From assembly GCF_000332175.1 (NCBI RefSeq), contig NZ_KB235914.1:1923368-1987367 (forward strand): a DNA stretch of 64,000 bases, written 5' to 3'. The translations under genes and the position numbers were made by a program. The notes under the pieces are model-generated. The model had not been told where the DNA came from and did not search any database. It worked only from the letters and a program-made list of their open reading frames with translations. Below, in pieces: positions 62,209 to 64,000 of this stretch (positions within the stretch are counted from its first letter, which is position 1; every line of letters begins with the position of its first letter). The stretch is from Pseudanabaena sp. PCC 6802 (GTDB lineage: Bacteria > Cyanobacteriota > Cyanobacteriia > Pseudanabaenales > Pseudanabaenaceae).

Positions 62209-62943
62209 TTACATTTCAAAGTAGTTAATGTACCATTGCCTAATGTTGTCGTACCACTCCTGAGATTGCTTCCTTCTTGCAATAAGTGTTTGAGGTTGTC
62301 GCTCAACACGTCCATCTTTATGACGAATGAAATCAACCCATCCTTCTCCTTCGTCAAAAGTTGAGAATTTCTCAAGCTGCTCATTAGATGATTGAGACTG
62401 AAAGTGAACTCGATAACCTATAGGGAGGTTTTTCCAATAAGTTGCTTGCCAAGGAACTACCTCCTCCCACATGCTAGTCTCTAAAATGATGTAACTATCC
62501 AATTCATCAGCAAATAGTAAATCATGCTCTGCAAGTAATCTCTCTCCTATTGCACGATCAGCACACATAAGAACATTGTATCCCCAATGAAAATATTGAT
62601 TCCATTTCGGTTTTGAAACTGATTCCCACTGTTCTCCCCCTTTTAGGGTCAGGTAGTAACCTAGATTTATCTCCTCTCTCAAAGCTGCTTTAATTTCTAC
62701 AAGTGAAGGAATAAATCCTCCTTTAATTTGACGCAGGTCATCAAAGTCTTCTGCTGATACTGCCATTAGATCTCCTTTTTGAAATAGAGAGTGCAATATA
62801 TCTGCTATTTCATCAATGGTTAGTTCAAGTGGGGCGCGATCAATAGCTATACAACCATATTGGTCATCGGGAACAATCCAACCAAAACCAATTACCTCTT
62901 CAACGGCAATATCAAGAAACCAATACTCAAATCTATTCATCAT
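62209..62943 (-). CDS. Putative immunity protein of the RHS toxin
   Basis: This 244-aa protein follows the RHS gene with an ATGA-type overlap (62940-62943). It is a paralogue of the 60632 product (MMNRFEYWFLDIAVEEVIGF, DDQYGCIAIDRAPLELTIDE, QATYWKNLPIGYRVHFQ). The middle part (FHWGYNVLMCADRAIGERLL) differs most between the two, which is where specificity for each toxin could lie. No signal peptide or membrane helix is seen, fitting a cytoplasmic inhibitor. The family is not one I can name. Confidence 0.8.
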   Translation of the reverse strand: MMNRFEYWFLDIAVEEVIGFGWIVPDDQYGCIAIDRAPLELTIDEIADILHSLFQKGDLMAVSAEDFDDLRQIKGGFIPSLVEIKAALREEINLGYYLTLKGGEQWESVSKPKWNQYFHWGYNVLMCADRAIGERLLAEHDLLFADELDSYIILETSMWEEVVPWQATYWKNLPIGYRVHFQSQSSNEQLEKFSTFDEGEGWVDFIRHKDGRVERQPQTLIARRKQSQEWYDNIRQWYINYFEM

Positions 62944-64000
62944 CCTGGGTTATAGTATTTCTTGCCGGGGTTATTATTATCTTTTATATTCAAAATTCCA
63001 TACCTAAGTTCTATTCTAGGTGGATCTCCATCTACACAACACTTACAGCTACCTATGGAACCAGCACTTTGCTCAATTCCCTGCCTATAGAGGGATAATA
63101 TAAAAATATTGAAGTGTCTTGCTTGTCCATCAGGATTTTTACAAATCGGCTTGTACATATAGCCTCTTTTATTTCTTGGCTCAGATATTAGCTCTCTATA
63201 GTCTCTAATTTTAGAATGTCTTCCTCTAAAATTCTGTAAAGCATTCACAGCACCATAATTTCCTTCAAGTACTTTATCTTTATATCCTCCAAAAGGCAGA
63301 TCTGGTCTTACTAGATCGCTACAGCGATCGTATTGAGGGTAGTGTTTACTACAACTTCTTTTTTTATCTTCACAACCAGGATTTGGACATGATGGTGGTG
63401 GGGTAGCTGTAGGTCTTGGATTAGGTTTAGGTGTGGGTGTAGGTCTAGGGCTTGGTGGTGTAGCAGTTGGCGTGGGGCTTGGCGCAGATCTTGACCATAG
63501 CCATCCCACAGCTCCCACTGCTGCGGCTCCTAACCCTCCCAATAACTCTCCCAACCCTCTACCCATTGCACCCCAAAGCTCAGCAAAAGGGTTTGCTTCT
63601 TCTAATCCCATAGGGTCAGTCCCATTTACTGAAGAGTTAAATACATATCTATAAAGATTTACATCACCACTCGCAAAACTAATGGGATCTTCCGAGATAA
63701 AGCGTCCCACAAGAGGATCGTAATACCTGCCTCGGTGGAAATACAAGCCTATCCATGCATCCCACTCGCGACCAGTAAAGGCAAACCTAGTTGCTGAGGC
63801 AGTCCCTGTCTGGTTGGTGATGTTGCCGAAACTGTCGTATTTGCGATGACTCAGCACCACACCACTACTATTCACCACATCCCTTACCGTACCCAGGTTA
63901 TCCGCCAACGGCCAGAGAATATTGCCATTACTGTCATCCGCCAGGATCTGATCCAGCATCGCCCCATGCATATAGCGACGGGCTAAGTTGCTGGAGTTGT
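62940..64000 (-). CDS. RHS-repeat protein with C-terminal toxin-like domain (5' end outside window)
   Basis: The frame runs through the window end: codons before the first ATG at 63971 read NLARRYMHGAMLDQI, a typical RHS stretch, so the gene begins beyond 64000. The RHS-associated core is present (GTVRDVVNSSG, GLYFHRGRYYDPLVGRFISE, DPMGLEE, the last being the usual border). A Gly/Ala hydrophobic segment and a Pro/Thr-rich linker (SPTPTATPPSPRPTPTPKPN) follow. Then comes a toxin-like domain: CSKHYPQYDRCSDLVRPDLP, ALQNFRGRHSKIRDY, GQARHFNIF, SIGSCKCCVDGDPP and RYGILNIKDNN. The RHS cage holds and releases the C-terminal domain. The activity is unknown. The immunity gene overlaps by 4 bases. Confidence 0.92.
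   Translation of the reverse strand, partial: NSSNLARRYMHGAMLDQILADDSNGNILWPLADNLGTVRDVVNSSGVVLSHRKYDSFGNITNQTGTASATRFAFTGREWDAWIGLYFHRGRYYDPLVGRFISEDPISFASGDVNLYRYVFNSSVNGTDPMGLEEANPFAELWGAMGRGLGELLGGLGAAAVGAVGWLWSRSAPSPTPTATPPSPRPTPTPKPNPRPTATPPPSCPNPGCEDKKRSCSKHYPQYDRCSDLVRPDLPFGGYKDKVLEGNYGAVNALQNFRGRHSKIRDYRELISEPRNKRGYMYKPICKNPDGQARHFNIFILSLYRQGIEQSAGSIGSCKCCVDGDPPRIELRYGILNIKDNNNPGKKYYNPG

Noticed and set aside
1-64000. CRISPR arrays, rRNA genes, cas genes or replication origin
   Set aside because: No regularly spaced non-coding repeats with unique spacers, no rRNA-like sequence, no cas or origin features were seen.

Overview
The window reads as chromosome of a cyanobacterium. The octamer GCGATCGC (HIP1) is scattered everywhere. 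Gene content fits as well: large NB-ARC/WD40 STAND proteins, Uma2 and Rpn-type nucleases, RTX proteins, a CCG-type lanthipeptide synthetase with Nif11-type leader peptides, and a plant-type ferredoxin. No genus can be assigned from sequence alone. Two families of dispersed palindromic repeats (A, ends TATAGCGnTTTTCA; B, ends TATAGCC plus TTAGGAC) fill many intergenic gaps.

Layout. 1-2301 is the 3' part of an NB-ARC/WD40 gene, followed by a Uma2 gene and three repeats. 3694-11281 (minus) is a class II lanthipeptide operon: three Nif11-leader precursors, LanM, a HlyD-like protein and a C39-peptidase ABC transporter. Divergent from it is a full NB-ARC/WD40 gene (11485-15210), then a GPH sugar symporter, a WD40 gene relic and a P-domain subtilase. 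19715-21820 (minus) is a three-gene operon: an unknown 117-aa protein, a helical enzyme candidate of the heme-oxygenase-like type, and a GDP-fucose-synthase-like SDR. It is divergent from a third NB-ARC/WD40 gene (22003-25653). The two complete STAND genes share similar promoter regions and each faces a small biosynthetic operon.

26265-31732 holds a cysteine-free TgpA-like transglutaminase homologue, a PcrA/UvrD helicase and a 2OG-Fe(II) oxygenase. 32352-35270 looks like a small integrated element: XRE regulator, KilA-N protein, coiled-coil protein, membrane protein and a 5'-broken tyrosine integrase. It lies beside an intronless tRNA-Leu(UAA). 35505-43885 is mostly housekeeping and surface genes: GT2, FemAB-like, moaC, CPBP protease, yidD overlapping an O-antigen ligase-like gene, alpha/beta hydrolase, a deleted Uma2, ferredoxin and an SNase-like protein. 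44224-49958 carries three tandem RTX paralogues with shared leaders and terminators. These are followed by an M23 murein hydrolase and a PilB/GspE ATPase.

53927-57125 encodes GDP-L-fucose synthesis: GMD interrupted by an intein with a LAGLIDADG-type endonuclease, then GDP-fucose synthase. An orphan ParA with a coupled coiled-coil partner follows. The end of the window (58785-64000) is a polymorphic-toxin region: the 3' end of an RHS gene with an unrecognised C-terminal domain and coupled putative immunity gene, a second orphan toxin/immunity pair, a YD-repeat relic, and a HIP1-dense tandem array.

The strongest candidates for new biology are the CCG-type lanthipeptide cluster paired with a STAND gene, the GMD intein, the RHS-CT/immunity family, and the ParA/coiled-coil pair.
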